64,000 nucleotides of DNA from Agromyces sp. G08B096 (lineage in GTDB: Bacteria; Actinomycetota; Actinomycetes; Actinomycetales; Microbacteriaceae), in contig NZ_CP158374.1 in assembly GCF_040267705.1 (NCBI RefSeq), forward strand, positions 1,798,001-1,862,000. The letters run 5' to 3'. The number at the start of each line of letters is the position of its first letter. Within the stretch, counting starts at the first letter, position 1. The notes beneath the pieces are model-generated. The model did not search any database and was not told where the DNA came from. It worked only from the letters and a program-made list of their open reading frames with translations. Position numbers and translations under genes: made by a program. Positions 23,979-32,382 of the stretch are shown piece after piece.

Positions 23979-25202
23979 GTGGCGACGAGGCCCCGGACGA
24001 AAGCGGAGACGCTCGCGTGGCTGCGAACCATCGCGGGTGAGCTCTCGACCCAGACGCTGAAGCGTCTGGAGGACACGCTCCCGTGGTATGGCGACATGCC
24101 GCCGAGCCGTCGTTCGGCGGTGGGCCTCGTCGCGCAGGCCGGCATCAGCTCGTTCATCGCGTGGTTCGACGACCCCAAGTCGACCCCGTGGATCGCGGCC
24201 GACGTGTTCGGCGCGGCGCCCCGGGAACTCCTCCGCTCGGTGAGCCTGCAGCAGACGCTGCAGCTCATCCGGGTGACGGTCGAGGTCGTCGAGGAGCGCG
24301 TGAAGGACGGCGGCGAGCCGCTCCGCGAGGCGATCCTGCTCTACTCGCGGGAGATCGCGTTCGCTGCCGCCGACGTGTACGCCAGGGCGGCCGAGGCCCG
24401 CGGGCTCTGGGACGCCCGGCTCGAAGCGCTCGTCGTCGACTCGATCCTCTCCGGCGAGTACGACGAGGAGCTGCCGAGCCGCATCGCGGCGCTCGGCTGG
24501 CACGGCCACGGCGAGGTCGCCGTGCTCGTCGGCACCGCGCCGAAGCTGTTCGACGTCGACCAGGTCCGCCGGGCGGCCCGGCACATGCATGCCGACGTCC
24601 TCGTCGGCGTGCAGGGCAACCGCCTCGTCGTCGTCATCGGCCGCTCCGAGCCTCGCGGACGCGAGAACGAGACCACGCCCGAGACCATCGGCACGGCGCC
24701 GGCGATGAGCTTCCTCGAGATCGCGGAGCAGCTCGAGCCGTATTTCGGCGCCGGTCATCTCGTGCTCGGACACGAGGTGCCGAACCTCGTCGACGCCTCG
24801 AAGAGCGCCCGTGCCGCGCTCGCCGGGTTCGCCGTCGCGCGCTCGTGGCGGAACGCTCCCCGGCCGGTGCACGCCGACGATCTGCTTCCGGAACGCGCCC
24901 TCGCGGGCGATCCGCTCGCGAAGGCGACGCTCGTGCACCGGATCTACCGACCGCTGCAGGCGCATTCGACGGAGCTGCTCACGACGCTCTGGAGCTATCT
25001 CGACAACGGCCGCTCGCTCGAGGCGACGGCGCGCGAACTGTTCGTGCATCCGAACACGGTGCGGTACCGGCTGAAGCGGGTCTCCGACGTCATCGGCTGG
25101 GATGCCACGGGCGCCCGCGAAGCGCTCATCCTGCAGTGCGCGCTGATCGTCGGCTCGATGAGCGATCACGAGCTCGCCCCGCGGCGTCGGCCGAAGCCCT
25201 GA
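23979..25202 (+). CDS. fasR: PucR-type transcriptional regulator (FasR-like)
   Basis: A 407-residue protein whose C-terminal 60 residues are the PucR/CdaR helix-turn-helix: SLEATARELFVHPNTVRYRLKRVSDVIGWD. The N-terminal part is an unassigned GGDEF-like/CdaR domain region. The same gene type precedes fabD in Streptomyces coelicolor, where FasR activates fabD-fabH-acpP-fabF, and is Rv2242 in M. tuberculosis. The GTG start at 23979 follows the aceE stop closely. A role in activating the downstream fab genes is inferred from context. Confidence 0.85.
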   Translation: MATRPRTKAETLAWLRTIAGELSTQTLKRLEDTLPWYGDMPPSRRSAVGLVAQAGISSFIAWFDDPKSTPWIAADVFGAAPRELLRSVSLQQTLQLIRVTVEVVEERVKDGGEPLREAILLYSREIAFAAADVYARAAEARGLWDARLEALVVDSILSGEYDEELPSRIAALGWHGHGEVAVLVGTAPKLFDVDQVRRAARHMHADVLVGVQGNRLVVVIGRSEPRGRENETTPETIGTAPAMSFLEIAEQLEPYFGAGHLVLGHEVPNLVDASKSARAALAGFAVARSWRNAPRPVHADDLLPERALAGDPLAKATLVHRIYRPLQAHSTELLTTLWSYLDNGRSLEATARELFVHPNTVRYRLKRVSDVIGWDATGAREALILQCALIVGSMSDHELAPRRRPKP

Positions 25203-25210
25203 CGGGTGAA

Positions 25211-25259
25211 CGTATACACCACGCACAATCATCCGCGGGATAGCTTGTAGCGTATGCAC
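25211..25259 (+). promoter_or_regulatory. Direct repeat upstream of fabD, candidate FasR operator
   Basis: CGTATACAC (25211-25219) and CGTATGCAC (25251-25259) are nearly identical, 40 bases apart (about four helical turns), in the 92-base gap between the regulator and fabD. A possible -10 (TAGCTT) lies between. Binding is inferred. Confidence 0.35.
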
Positions 25260-25294
25260 ACTCCACACCCGCGCACGATTGGCAGACTGGTCTG

Positions 25295-26218
25295 GTGATC
25301 GTCGTCGTCTGCCCTGGTCAGGGCTCGCAGACCCCCGGTTTCCTCTCCCCTTGGCTCGCCGAACCCGCCTTCGCCGAGCGTCTCAGCGCGCTCTCGGCAG
25401 CCGCGGGCCTCGACCTCGCGAAGCACGGCACCGAGAGCGACGCCGACACCATCCGCGACACCGCGGTGGCTCAGCCGCTCATCGTGGCGGCGGGCCTGCT
25501 GGCCCTCGAGGCGCTCACGGCCGACGGTCGTGCGTCGCGCCTCGGCGGCATCGCCGGCCACTCGGTCGGCGAGATCACCGCCGCCGCCGGAACGGGCGTG
25601 CTGAGCGATGCCGACGCGATGCGCTTCGTCGCCGAGCGCGGCCGTGCGATGGCGGATGCCGCGGCACAGGCGGCCACCGGGATGAGCGCCGTCATCGGCG
25701 CAGACGAGGACACCCTGCTCGCGCGGCTCGCCGAACTCGGACTGGAGCCCGCGAACTTCAACGGCGGCGGCCAGATCGTCGTCGCCGGAGCCGTCGAGGC
25801 GCTCGACGCGCTGAAGGCGGAACCGCCGGCCGGCGCCCGAGTGATCCCCTTGCAGGTCGCCGGTGCCTTCCACACCCGCTACATGGCGCCCGCCGTCGAC
25901 CGACTCGCCGAGGTCGCCACGACGCTCTCCCCCGCGGACCCGACGCTCCGACTCTGGACGAATCACGACGGCCGGATCGTCACGAGCGGCGCCGAGTTCG
26001 TCGACCTCCTCGTCGGCCAGGTCTCCTCCCCGGTGCGATGGGATCGCTGCATGGCCGCGTTCGCGGACGCCGGCGTGACCGGCATCATCGAGGTCGCACC
26101 CGCCGGCGCTCTCGTCGGACTGGCGAAGCGAGCCCTCAAGGGCGTGCCCGCCGTCGCCGTCAAGACGCCCGACGACCTGCCCGCCGCGTTCGAACTCATC
26201 GACGCGGCCGCGGCCTGA
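25295..26218 (+). CDS. fabD: Malonyl-CoA:ACP malonyltransferase
   Basis: A 307-residue acyltransferase charging ACP with malonate. It opens with the QGSQ loop (VVVCPGQGSQTPGFL), has the nucleophile Ser90 in IAGHSVGEITA, and the catalytic His in VAGAFHTRYM. GTG start at 25295. First gene of the type II fatty acid synthase operon fabD-fabH-acpP-fabF. Confidence 0.95.
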   Translation: MIVVVCPGQGSQTPGFLSPWLAEPAFAERLSALSAAAGLDLAKHGTESDADTIRDTAVAQPLIVAAGLLALEALTADGRASRLGGIAGHSVGEITAAAGTGVLSDADAMRFVAERGRAMADAAAQAATGMSAVIGADEDTLLARLAELGLEPANFNGGGQIVVAGAVEALDALKAEPPAGARVIPLQVAGAFHTRYMAPAVDRLAEVATTLSPADPTLRLWTNHDGRIVTSGAEFVDLLVGQVSSPVRWDRCMAAFADAGVTGIIEVAPAGALVGLAKRALKGVPAVAVKTPDDLPAAFELIDAAAA

Positions 26219-26241
26219 TCCAGACACGAGAGAACCCACGG

Positions 26242-27246
26242 ATGTCGACACCCACCCTCCAGCAGTCCCACGGCCCGGCGTACACCCGGATCTACTCCAT
26301 CGGCGCGGCCCGCGGCGCGAACGCGGTTCCGAACGAGGAGCTGATCGGCCCGATCGACTCCTCCGACGAGTGGATCCAGCAGCGCACCGGCATCATCACG
26401 CGCGCGCGTGCCGGCAGCGACGTGCTCGCCGTCGATCTCGCCACGGATGCGGCGCGCGAGGCGATCGAGCGATCCGGCGTCTCGCCCGAGCTCATCGACC
26501 TCGTGATCATCGCCACGATCTCGAACGTGCAGCAGACGCCGTCGATGGCGGCCGTCGTCGCCGACCGGGTCGGTGCGAACCCGGCCGCGGCATACGACAT
26601 GAACGCCGCGTGCGCCGGCTACGCCTACGCGGTCACGCAGGCCGACGCCCTCATCCGCACCGGCGTCGCCCGCTACGCCCTCGTCGTCGGCGCCGAGAAG
26701 CTCTCCGACGTCATCGACCCCACCGATCGCAGCATCTCGTTCCTGCTCGGCGACGGTGCAGGCGCGGTCGTGATCGGCCCGAGCGACACGCCCGGCATCG
26801 GGCGGACCGTCTGGGGCTCCGATGGCTCGAAGGCCGGCGCGGTCGGGATGAATCACACCCTCGTCGAGTTCCGCGACGGCGCCGCCGAGTGGCCGACGCT
26901 CCGACAGGAGGGCCAGACCGTCTTCCGCTGGGCCGTGTGGGACATGGCCAAGGTCGCCAAGCAGGCGCTCGACGCCGCCGGCGTGACGGCTGCCGACCTC
27001 GCCGCGTTCATCCCCCACCAGGCGAACATGCGGATCATCGACGAGTTCGCGAAGCAGCTGAAGCTGCCCGACTCCGTCGTCATCGCGCGCGACATCGCGA
27101 CGACCGGCAACACGTCGGCCGCGTCCATCCCGCTCGCGACCCACCGGCTGCTCGAGGAGCACCCGGAACTGTCGGGCGGGCTCGCCCTCCAGATCGGCTT
27201 CGGCGCAGGACTCGTGTTCGGCGCCCAAGTGGTGGTTCTGCCCTGA
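26242..27246 (+). CDS. fabH: 3-oxoacyl-ACP synthase III
   Basis: A 334-residue initiating condensing enzyme that joins an acyl-CoA starter to malonyl-ACP. Catalytic triad: Cys124 in NAACAGYAYA, His in AFIPHQANMRI, and Asn in TTGNTSAASIP. In Actinobacteria its starter preference sets branched-chain fatty acid content. ATG at 26242, 23 bases after fabD. Unlike the mycobacterial locus, fabH is kept in this operon as in Streptomyces. Confidence 0.95.
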   Translation: MSTPTLQQSHGPAYTRIYSIGAARGANAVPNEELIGPIDSSDEWIQQRTGIITRARAGSDVLAVDLATDAAREAIERSGVSPELIDLVIIATISNVQQTPSMAAVVADRVGANPAAAYDMNAACAGYAYAVTQADALIRTGVARYALVVGAEKLSDVIDPTDRSISFLLGDGAGAVVIGPSDTPGIGRTVWGSDGSKAGAVGMNHTLVEFRDGAAEWPTLRQEGQTVFRWAVWDMAKVAKQALDAAGVTAADLAAFIPHQANMRIIDEFAKQLKLPDSVVIARDIATTGNTSAASIPLATHRLLEEHPELSGGLALQIGFGAGLVFGAQVVVLP

Positions 27247-27266
27247 ACCGCCGTTCCCCGTCCATC

Positions 27267-27272
27267 TAGACT
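27267..27272 (+). promoter_or_regulatory. Internal -10 element before acpP
   Basis: TAGACT 39 bases before the acpP ATG, between fabH and acpP, suggests an extra promoter that would raise acpP expression relative to fabD and fabH. Pattern only. Confidence 0.4.
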
Positions 27273-27311
27273 GTGTCACGGTCATCCGAGACACCCCAAG
27301 GAGAGAAGAAC

Positions 27312-27560
27312 ATGGCATTGTCCACGGAAGAAGTGCTTGCCGGCCTGGCCGAGCTCATCAACGACGAGACCGGCATCGCGACCGACACGGTCGAGCTGGA
27401 CAAGTCGTTCACCGATGACCTCGACATCGACTCCATCTCGATGATGACGATCGTCGTCAACGCCGAGGAGAAGTTCGACGTGAAGATCCCCGACGAGGAG
27501 GTCAAGAACCTCAAGACCGTCGGCGACGCCGTCGACTTCATCGTCAAGGCCCAGGCCTAG
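27312..27560 (+). CDS. acpP: Acyl carrier protein
   Basis: An 82-residue acidic four-helix carrier protein. The phosphopantetheine attachment Ser41 lies in the DDLDIDSISMMTIV motif. The ATG at 27312 has a strong AAGGAGAG ribosome-binding site at 27298-27305. It supplies acyl chains to FabH and FabF, and octanoate to LipB. It is followed by a terminator-like hairpin before fabF. Confidence 0.96.
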   Translation: MALSTEEVLAGLAELINDETGIATDTVELDKSFTDDLDIDSISMMTIVVNAEEKFDVKIPDEEVKNLKTVGDAVDFIVKAQA

Positions 27561-27570
27561 TCGCTGCGAA

Positions 27571-27601
27571 GGGCGGGCCCGCGCGACGCGCCGGCCCGCC
27601 C
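27571..27601 (+). terminator. Attenuator-like hairpin between acpP and fabF
   Basis: A 9-bp GC stem (GGGCGGGCC with GGCCCGCCC) starting 10 bases after the acpP stop and followed by a pyrimidine run (TCCCCTTTCC). Partial termination here would give more acpP than fabF transcript. Inferred from structure. Confidence 0.55.
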
Positions 27602-27638
27602 TCCCCTTTCCACCCCCTCCCCACGGAGTGTTTTCGTC

Positions 27639-28874
27639 ATGACCAAGAAGATCGTCATCACGGGCATCGGCGCGACGTCGCCGCTCGGCGGCACCGCCCG
27701 TGACAGCTGGACCGCCCTGCTCGCCGGCGAGTCCGGTGCACGCACGCTCGAGCACGAGTGGGTGTCGAAGTATGAGCTGCCCGTCACGTTCGCCGCCGAG
27801 GCGAAGGTGCGACCCGAAGAGGTGCTCGAGCGCCCGGTCGCGAAGCGCCTCGATCCGTCGAGCCAGTTCGCGCTCATCTCCGCGAAGGAGGCCTGGCTCG
27901 ACGCCGGGGCGCCCGACGTCGCACCCGAACGTCTCGGCGTGGACTACGCCACCGGCATCGGCGGGGTGTGGACCCTCCTCGACGCGTGGGACACGCTGCG
28001 CGACCGCGGCCCGCGCCGGGTCATGCCGATGACGGTCCCCATGCTGATGCCGAACGCGGCATCCGCGGCGATCTCGATGCACTTCGGCGCCCGCGCGTTC
28101 GCGCGCACGGTGGCGTCGGCCTGTGCGTCGAGCACGGAATCGCTGGCGAACGCCTACGAGCACCTCCAGCTCGGCCTCGCAGATGTCGTCCTCGCGGGCG
28201 GCACGGAGTCGGCGATCCACCCGATCACCGTCGCCTCGTTCGCGTCGATGCAGGCGCTGTCGCGTCGCAACGACGACCCGGCGCACGCTTCGCGCCCGTA
28301 CAGCATCGACCGCGACGGCTTCGTCATGGGCGAGGGCGCGGCGACGCTCGTCGTCGAGACCGAGGAGCACGCGCTCGCGCGCGGCGCCCGCATCTACGCC
28401 GAGCTTGCCGGCAGCGGCGTGACGGCGGACTCGTATCACATCACCGCGAACGACCCGGAGGGTCGCGGTGCGAGCCGCGCGCTGCGTCTCGCACTCGAGC
28501 AGGCGGGTGCGTCGGCCGACGACGTCACGCACATCAACGCGCACGCGACGAGCACGCCCGTCGGCGACATCGCCGAGTACGTGGCGCTGCGCGAGGTGTT
28601 CGGCGACCGCGTGCACGAGATCCCCGTGTCGGCGACGAAGGCGTCCACCGGGCACCTGCTCGGCGGCACGGGCGCCCTCGAGGCCGTGTTCTCGATCTTC
28701 GCGATCACCGAGCGGGTCGCTCCGCCGACGATCAACCTCACGGAGCAGGACCCCGAGATCCCGCTGCGGGTCTCGGGCGCCCCGCAGCCGCTCGGCGACG
28801 GCCCGCAGCTGGCCGTGTCGAACTCGTTCGGGTTCGGCGGTCACAACGCGGTCGTCGCGCTGCGCACGGTCTGA
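27639..28874 (+). CDS. fabF: 3-oxoacyl-ACP synthase II
   Basis: A 411-residue elongating condensing enzyme. Catalytic residues: Cys162 in ASACASSTESL, His in NAHATSTPVGD, and His in STGHLLGGTGALE. C-terminal glycine-rich NSFGFGGHNAV is also present. Last gene of the fab operon, 78 bases after acpP, closed by a strong hairpin. Confidence 0.96.
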   Translation: MTKKIVITGIGATSPLGGTARDSWTALLAGESGARTLEHEWVSKYELPVTFAAEAKVRPEEVLERPVAKRLDPSSQFALISAKEAWLDAGAPDVAPERLGVDYATGIGGVWTLLDAWDTLRDRGPRRVMPMTVPMLMPNAASAAISMHFGARAFARTVASACASSTESLANAYEHLQLGLADVVLAGGTESAIHPITVASFASMQALSRRNDDPAHASRPYSIDRDGFVMGEGAATLVVETEEHALARGARIYAELAGSGVTADSYHITANDPEGRGASRALRLALEQAGASADDVTHINAHATSTPVGDIAEYVALREVFGDRVHEIPVSATKASTGHLLGGTGALEAVFSIFAITERVAPPTINLTEQDPEIPLRVSGAPQPLGDGPQLAVSNSFGFGGHNAVVALRTV

Positions 28875-28896
28875 GGTCGGTCCGCCCGATCACGCT

Positions 28897-28929
28897 GAAG
28901 CGGCCCCGGTGATCCACCGGGGCCGCTTC
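28897..28929. terminator. Terminator hairpin at end of fab operon
   Basis: A perfect 14-bp stem GAAGCGGCCCCGGT with its complement around a 5-base loop, 22 bases after the fabF stop. It separates fabF from the convergent DUF3145 gene. Confidence 0.75.
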
Positions 28930-29011
28930 GTCACGGTGCGACGGTTTCGCTCGTGCGCGGGCCGGGATGCTTCGACCGACCTTCGCGTCGCGCCACCGCG
29001 GCGCCGTGGTC

Positions 29012-29533
29012 TCACCCCACGCGGTGCAGCCACACCACGGGCGCGAAGTCGCTCGCGTGCCGGAACGGCTCGAGTTCGTCGTCCCATGCCTGCCCGAGCG
29101 CGAGCCGCAACTCGCGATGCAGTTCGGCCGCGTCGGTGCCGGCGACCTCCATCGCGTAGCGCACCCGGTCCTCGGGGATGACGGTGTTGCCCGCCGTGTC
29201 GGTCTGTGCGAAGAACACGCCGAGGTCCGGGGTGTGCATCCAGCGGGCTCCGTCCGAGCCCGGCGTCGGGTCTTCGGACACCTCGAAGCGCAGCTGGGGC
29301 CAGCCTCGGAGCGCCGACGCGATGCGAGCACCGTCGCCGACCTGGCCCTCCCAGGTGAACTCGGCGCGCATGCTGCCGCGCAGCACCGGCTGCTCCGTCC
29401 ACTCGAAGTTCACGGGCGTGCCGAGCGCTCCGCCCGCAGCCCATTCGACATGCGGGCACATCGCTCTCGGCGAGGAGTGCACGTACAGCACGCCTCGCGC
29501 GGAGCGCGCGGCCCGCGTGAGCTCTTCCGCCAT
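29012..29533 (-). CDS. DUF3145 family protein
   Basis: A 173-residue actinobacterial conserved protein: ARGVLYVHSSPRAMCPHVEWA near the start, FEWTEQPVLRGSMRAEFTWEG, and the C-terminal GQAWDDELEPFRHASDFAPVVWLHRVG. The family has no experimentally established role known to me. The ATG at 29533 has GGAG upstream. Position next to fabF is conserved in Microbacteriaceae, as far as I recall. Confidence 0.85.
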   Translation of the reverse strand: MAEELTRAARSARGVLYVHSSPRAMCPHVEWAAGGALGTPVNFEWTEQPVLRGSMRAEFTWEGQVGDGARIASALRGWPQLRFEVSEDPTPGSDGARWMHTPDLGVFFAQTDTAGNTVIPEDRVRYAMEVAGTDAAELHRELRLALGQAWDDELEPFRHASDFAPVVWLHRVG

Positions 29534-29758
29534 CTCGATCTCCGTTCCCGTGAGGTGCGTCTTCCCCTACGACCTCGGGAACGTCGAATGACGTCGTGTT
29601 CGATTGTGGACGGCTCGCCGTCACGGCGATTATGCCGCGGATCAGGCCATCGGGCAAGATCAACGGCGGCGCTGCGGTGCTTCCGCCGGCCCGCCCGCAA
29701 CTGTATGCTCGGTGAGGATTTCGCCTTCGCCCCTCACCGCGATTCAGGAGCCCTCGCC

Positions 29759-30403
29759 ATGGCCGTCCGCGACACCCTCCTGGTCCTGCTCACCGCGGGG
29801 CCCGCCTACGGCTTCCAGCTCCACGGCGAGCTCACTCGGCGGACCGGCGGCCGCCGGGTCGTGAACGTCGGGCAGACGTACGCGACCCTCGACCGGCTGA
29901 CGGCGCGCAAGCTGATCGAGTCCGCGGGCACGACCGACGACGGTCTGCCCCTCCACGGGCTGACCGATGCCGGACGGACGGAGGCGCTCGCCTGGCTCGA
30001 CGGTGCCGATGCCGCCGGCGCCGACCCGTGGGACGAGACGGTGGACCGGGTCCTCGTCGCCGCATCACTACCGGGCATCGACGCGGACGACGTGGTCGGC
30101 GCCGAACGCCGTCGGTGGGAGGAGCGGCTGGCGGAGGCATCCGCTCGGGCGACGGAGGCCGCAGCCGACCCGGCCGCGGCGCTCTCCCGGCTCGCGGCTC
30201 ACGCGGAACAGGAGCGTGCCCGCGCCGCGCTCGCCTGGATCGGCGCCGTCGCGGAGGCGACGCCCGAGCCGTTCGCTCCGGCCGCTGAGCGACCCCGGCG
30301 CGGCCGGCGCCCGGGCAGCCGGGCGCCGGCTCAGGAGGATGCCGGGACCGAGGGCACCACGTCGCCTGACGGACCCGCCGACGATCAGTCGACGTCGGCG
30401 TAG
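29759..30403 (+). CDS. PadR family transcriptional regulator
   Basis: About 214 residues. The N-terminal 90 residues form the PadR winged helix (LLTAGPAYGFQLHGELTRRT, VNVGQTYATLDRLTARKLIE, LHGLTDAGRTEALAWL). A helical C-terminal domain (about 110-180) is likely for dimerisation, and the tail is disordered and Pro/Arg-rich. ATG at 29759 with AGGAG 7 to 8 bases upstream; a TATGCT -10-like box lies near 29703. The gene ends inside the 3' end of the convergent polymerase gene, a 19-base overlap. The target is unknown. Confidence 0.88.
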   Translation: MAVRDTLLVLLTAGPAYGFQLHGELTRRTGGRRVVNVGQTYATLDRLTARKLIESAGTTDDGLPLHGLTDAGRTEALAWLDGADAAGADPWDETVDRVLVAASLPGIDADDVVGAERRRWEERLAEASARATEAAADPAAALSRLAAHAEQERARAALAWIGAVAEATPEPFAPAAERPRRGRRPGSRAPAQEDAGTEGTTSPDGPADDQSTSA

Positions 30404-32265
30404 CTGTCGACGATCCGGAGACCGAGCGGGAACTCCACCGGGAAGTCACCGAACAGCAGGCGTCCGGCTCCGGCGGCGGTCTCGCGCACCGCGTCCGCCA
30501 CGCGCTCGGCATGCTCGGCCGGCGTGTGCACGATCAGCTCGTCGTGCAGGAAGTACACCAGGTGCGGCACCGCGGCGAACGCCCGCCCCGACGCGGCCGC
30601 CGGCGCCTCGGCCGGGGACTCGGCACCGATCGCCGCGAGACGCGTGCGGAGCGCCGCCATCCAGCAGAGCGCCCATTCGGCGGAGCTCCCCTGGACGACG
30701 AAGTTCCGGGTGAAGCGGCCCCACTCCCGCGCGACCGAACGCGCCCGCCGCTCGTCGGCGGCGGAGGCATCCGGGTCGGACGCCCGCGACTGGGCGAGCC
30801 ACCAGCTCGCCGGCGGCAGCGGCGACGATCGGCCGAGATGCGTGCTCACGCGGCGGCCCCGCTCGCCGTCGGCGGCCGCACGGTCGAAGAGCGCCATCGC
30901 CCGCGGATACGCGCGTGCGAGTCTCGGCACCAGTCGGCCGCTATCGCCGGAGGTCGCCCCGTACATCGCGCCGAGGATCGCCACCTTCGCCTGCGGCCTG
31001 GTCTCGACGACGCCGGAGTCGACGAGACCGGCGTAGAGATCGCGCCCACGCCCCGCGTCGGCGAGGGCCCGGTCGTGGGCGAGCCCCGCGAGCACGCGCG
31101 GATCGAGCTGCGCGGCGTCTGCGACGACCAGCCGCCAGCCGGGGTCGGCCACGACGGCGCGCCTGACCTGCTTCGGCAGCTGCAGCGCTCCCCCGCCGGA
31201 GGTCGCCCAGCGTCCGGTCGCCGTGCCGCCCGGAACGTATTCCGACCGGAACCGTCCGTCGGCGACCCACTCCTCGAGCCAGCTCCAGCCGTTGGCGCTG
31301 AGCAGCCGGGCGAGCTTCTTGTAGGCCAGGAGCGGAGCGATGGCGGGGTGCTCGATCTCCCTGAGCTCCCACCGACTGGTGGAGTCGACCGCGAGCCCGG
31401 CGTTCCGGAGCGCGCGCAGCAGTTCCACCTGCGAGTCGGGATTCAGCGCGGGCGCGTCGAGCGCGGCCCGCACCTCGGCCGCGAGGGCGGCCATCCGGGC
31501 CGGCTTGGCCCCGGCGACTGGGCGCGGGCCGAGCTCCTCCTCGAGGACGCGTTCGTGCACGTCGACGCTCCACGGCAGGCCCGCCGCCTGCAGTTCGACG
31601 CCGATGAGCGCACCCGCCGACTCCGCGGCGGCGAGCAGCCGCAACCGGGCGGGCGACCGGCTCGCGGCGATCAGGCGATCCTGCCGGCCGAGCTCGGCGA
31701 GCACCTCGCCGACGGATGCCCCGTCAGGGCCGTGCTTCGGCGCGTCATGGCGACCGTGCTCGGTGGGCGCGGCGACGGAATCAGCGCGGTCGTCCTGGAT
31801 GCCGGGGCCCGTCGCCGTCTCGGCATCGCCGACGAGGTCGAACAGCGCGAGCGCGGGCTCGGGCCGAGGCGGCGGTTCGACGGCGGCGCCGGGGAGCGCG
31901 CCTTCAGCGGGGCCGGGGCCGAGCCATGGCGGCCTCGGGCTCTCTGCGGCCCGGGCGTCCTCGGTCAGCACGGACTGCTCGAGCAGGGCGCCGACGAGGC
32001 GCAGGTCGTGGACGCGCTCGATGCGCACCCCGGCGGCGAGCACTCCCGGATACCAGGCCCTGGAGTCGCCCCATACCCATCTCGGCGCGGCCGGCTCGAA
32101 CCGGCGGACGAGCTCGGGCAGTTCGTCGATCGCCACGGTCGCAAGGGGCTGACCGTCACCGGGGTCGGCGGCCGAGGGCGCAGCGTCGGCGGCTCGGGCG
32201 CGGTCGTCTGCGACGGACACCGCCGAAACCCGCCCGGCGCCGGCTGCTCCGAGCACGATCCGCAC
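30385..32265 (-). CDS. DNA polymerase family A-like protein (annotated in relatives as 3'-5' exonuclease/polymerase)
   Basis: About 626 residues. The C-terminal 300 hold family A polymerase motifs in modified form: motif A reads VADAAQLDPRVLAGL, motif B includes QAKVAILGAMYGATSG, and motif C is FLHDELIVHTP. The N-terminal half is degenerate (RWVWGDSRAWYPGVLAAGVR) and I do not see the acidic DxE residues of an active proofreading exonuclease; a 5' nuclease domain is also absent. The GTG at 32265 is chosen for the GGAGG 8 bases upstream. Such polymerases occur in Actinobacteria besides PolA; the role in repair is inferred. Confidence 0.85.
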   Translation of the reverse strand: MRIVLGAAGAGRVSAVSVADDRARAADAAPSAADPGDGQPLATVAIDELPELVRRFEPAAPRWVWGDSRAWYPGVLAAGVRIERVHDLRLVGALLEQSVLTEDARAAESPRPPWLGPGPAEGALPGAAVEPPPRPEPALALFDLVGDAETATGPGIQDDRADSVAAPTEHGRHDAPKHGPDGASVGEVLAELGRQDRLIAASRSPARLRLLAAAESAGALIGVELQAAGLPWSVDVHERVLEEELGPRPVAGAKPARMAALAAEVRAALDAPALNPDSQVELLRALRNAGLAVDSTSRWELREIEHPAIAPLLAYKKLARLLSANGWSWLEEWVADGRFRSEYVPGGTATGRWATSGGGALQLPKQVRRAVVADPGWRLVVADAAQLDPRVLAGLAHDRALADAGRGRDLYAGLVDSGVVETRPQAKVAILGAMYGATSGDSGRLVPRLARAYPRAMALFDRAAADGERGRRVSTHLGRSSPLPPASWWLAQSRASDPDASAADERRARSVAREWGRFTRNFVVQGSSAEWALCWMAALRTRLAAIGAESPAEAPAAASGRAFAAVPHLVYFLHDELIVHTPAEHAERVADAVRETAAGAGRLLFGDFPVEFPLGLRIVDSYADVD

Positions 32266-32382
32266 CCCGACATCCTCCCGCGACCGGCCGACATCCGAGA
32301 ACGCACCGGAAGCGACGTCCGCGTTCAGCGCGATGTCGGCGGGCGATGGCACGATCGCCTCGATGAACGAACTGGCTCGACG

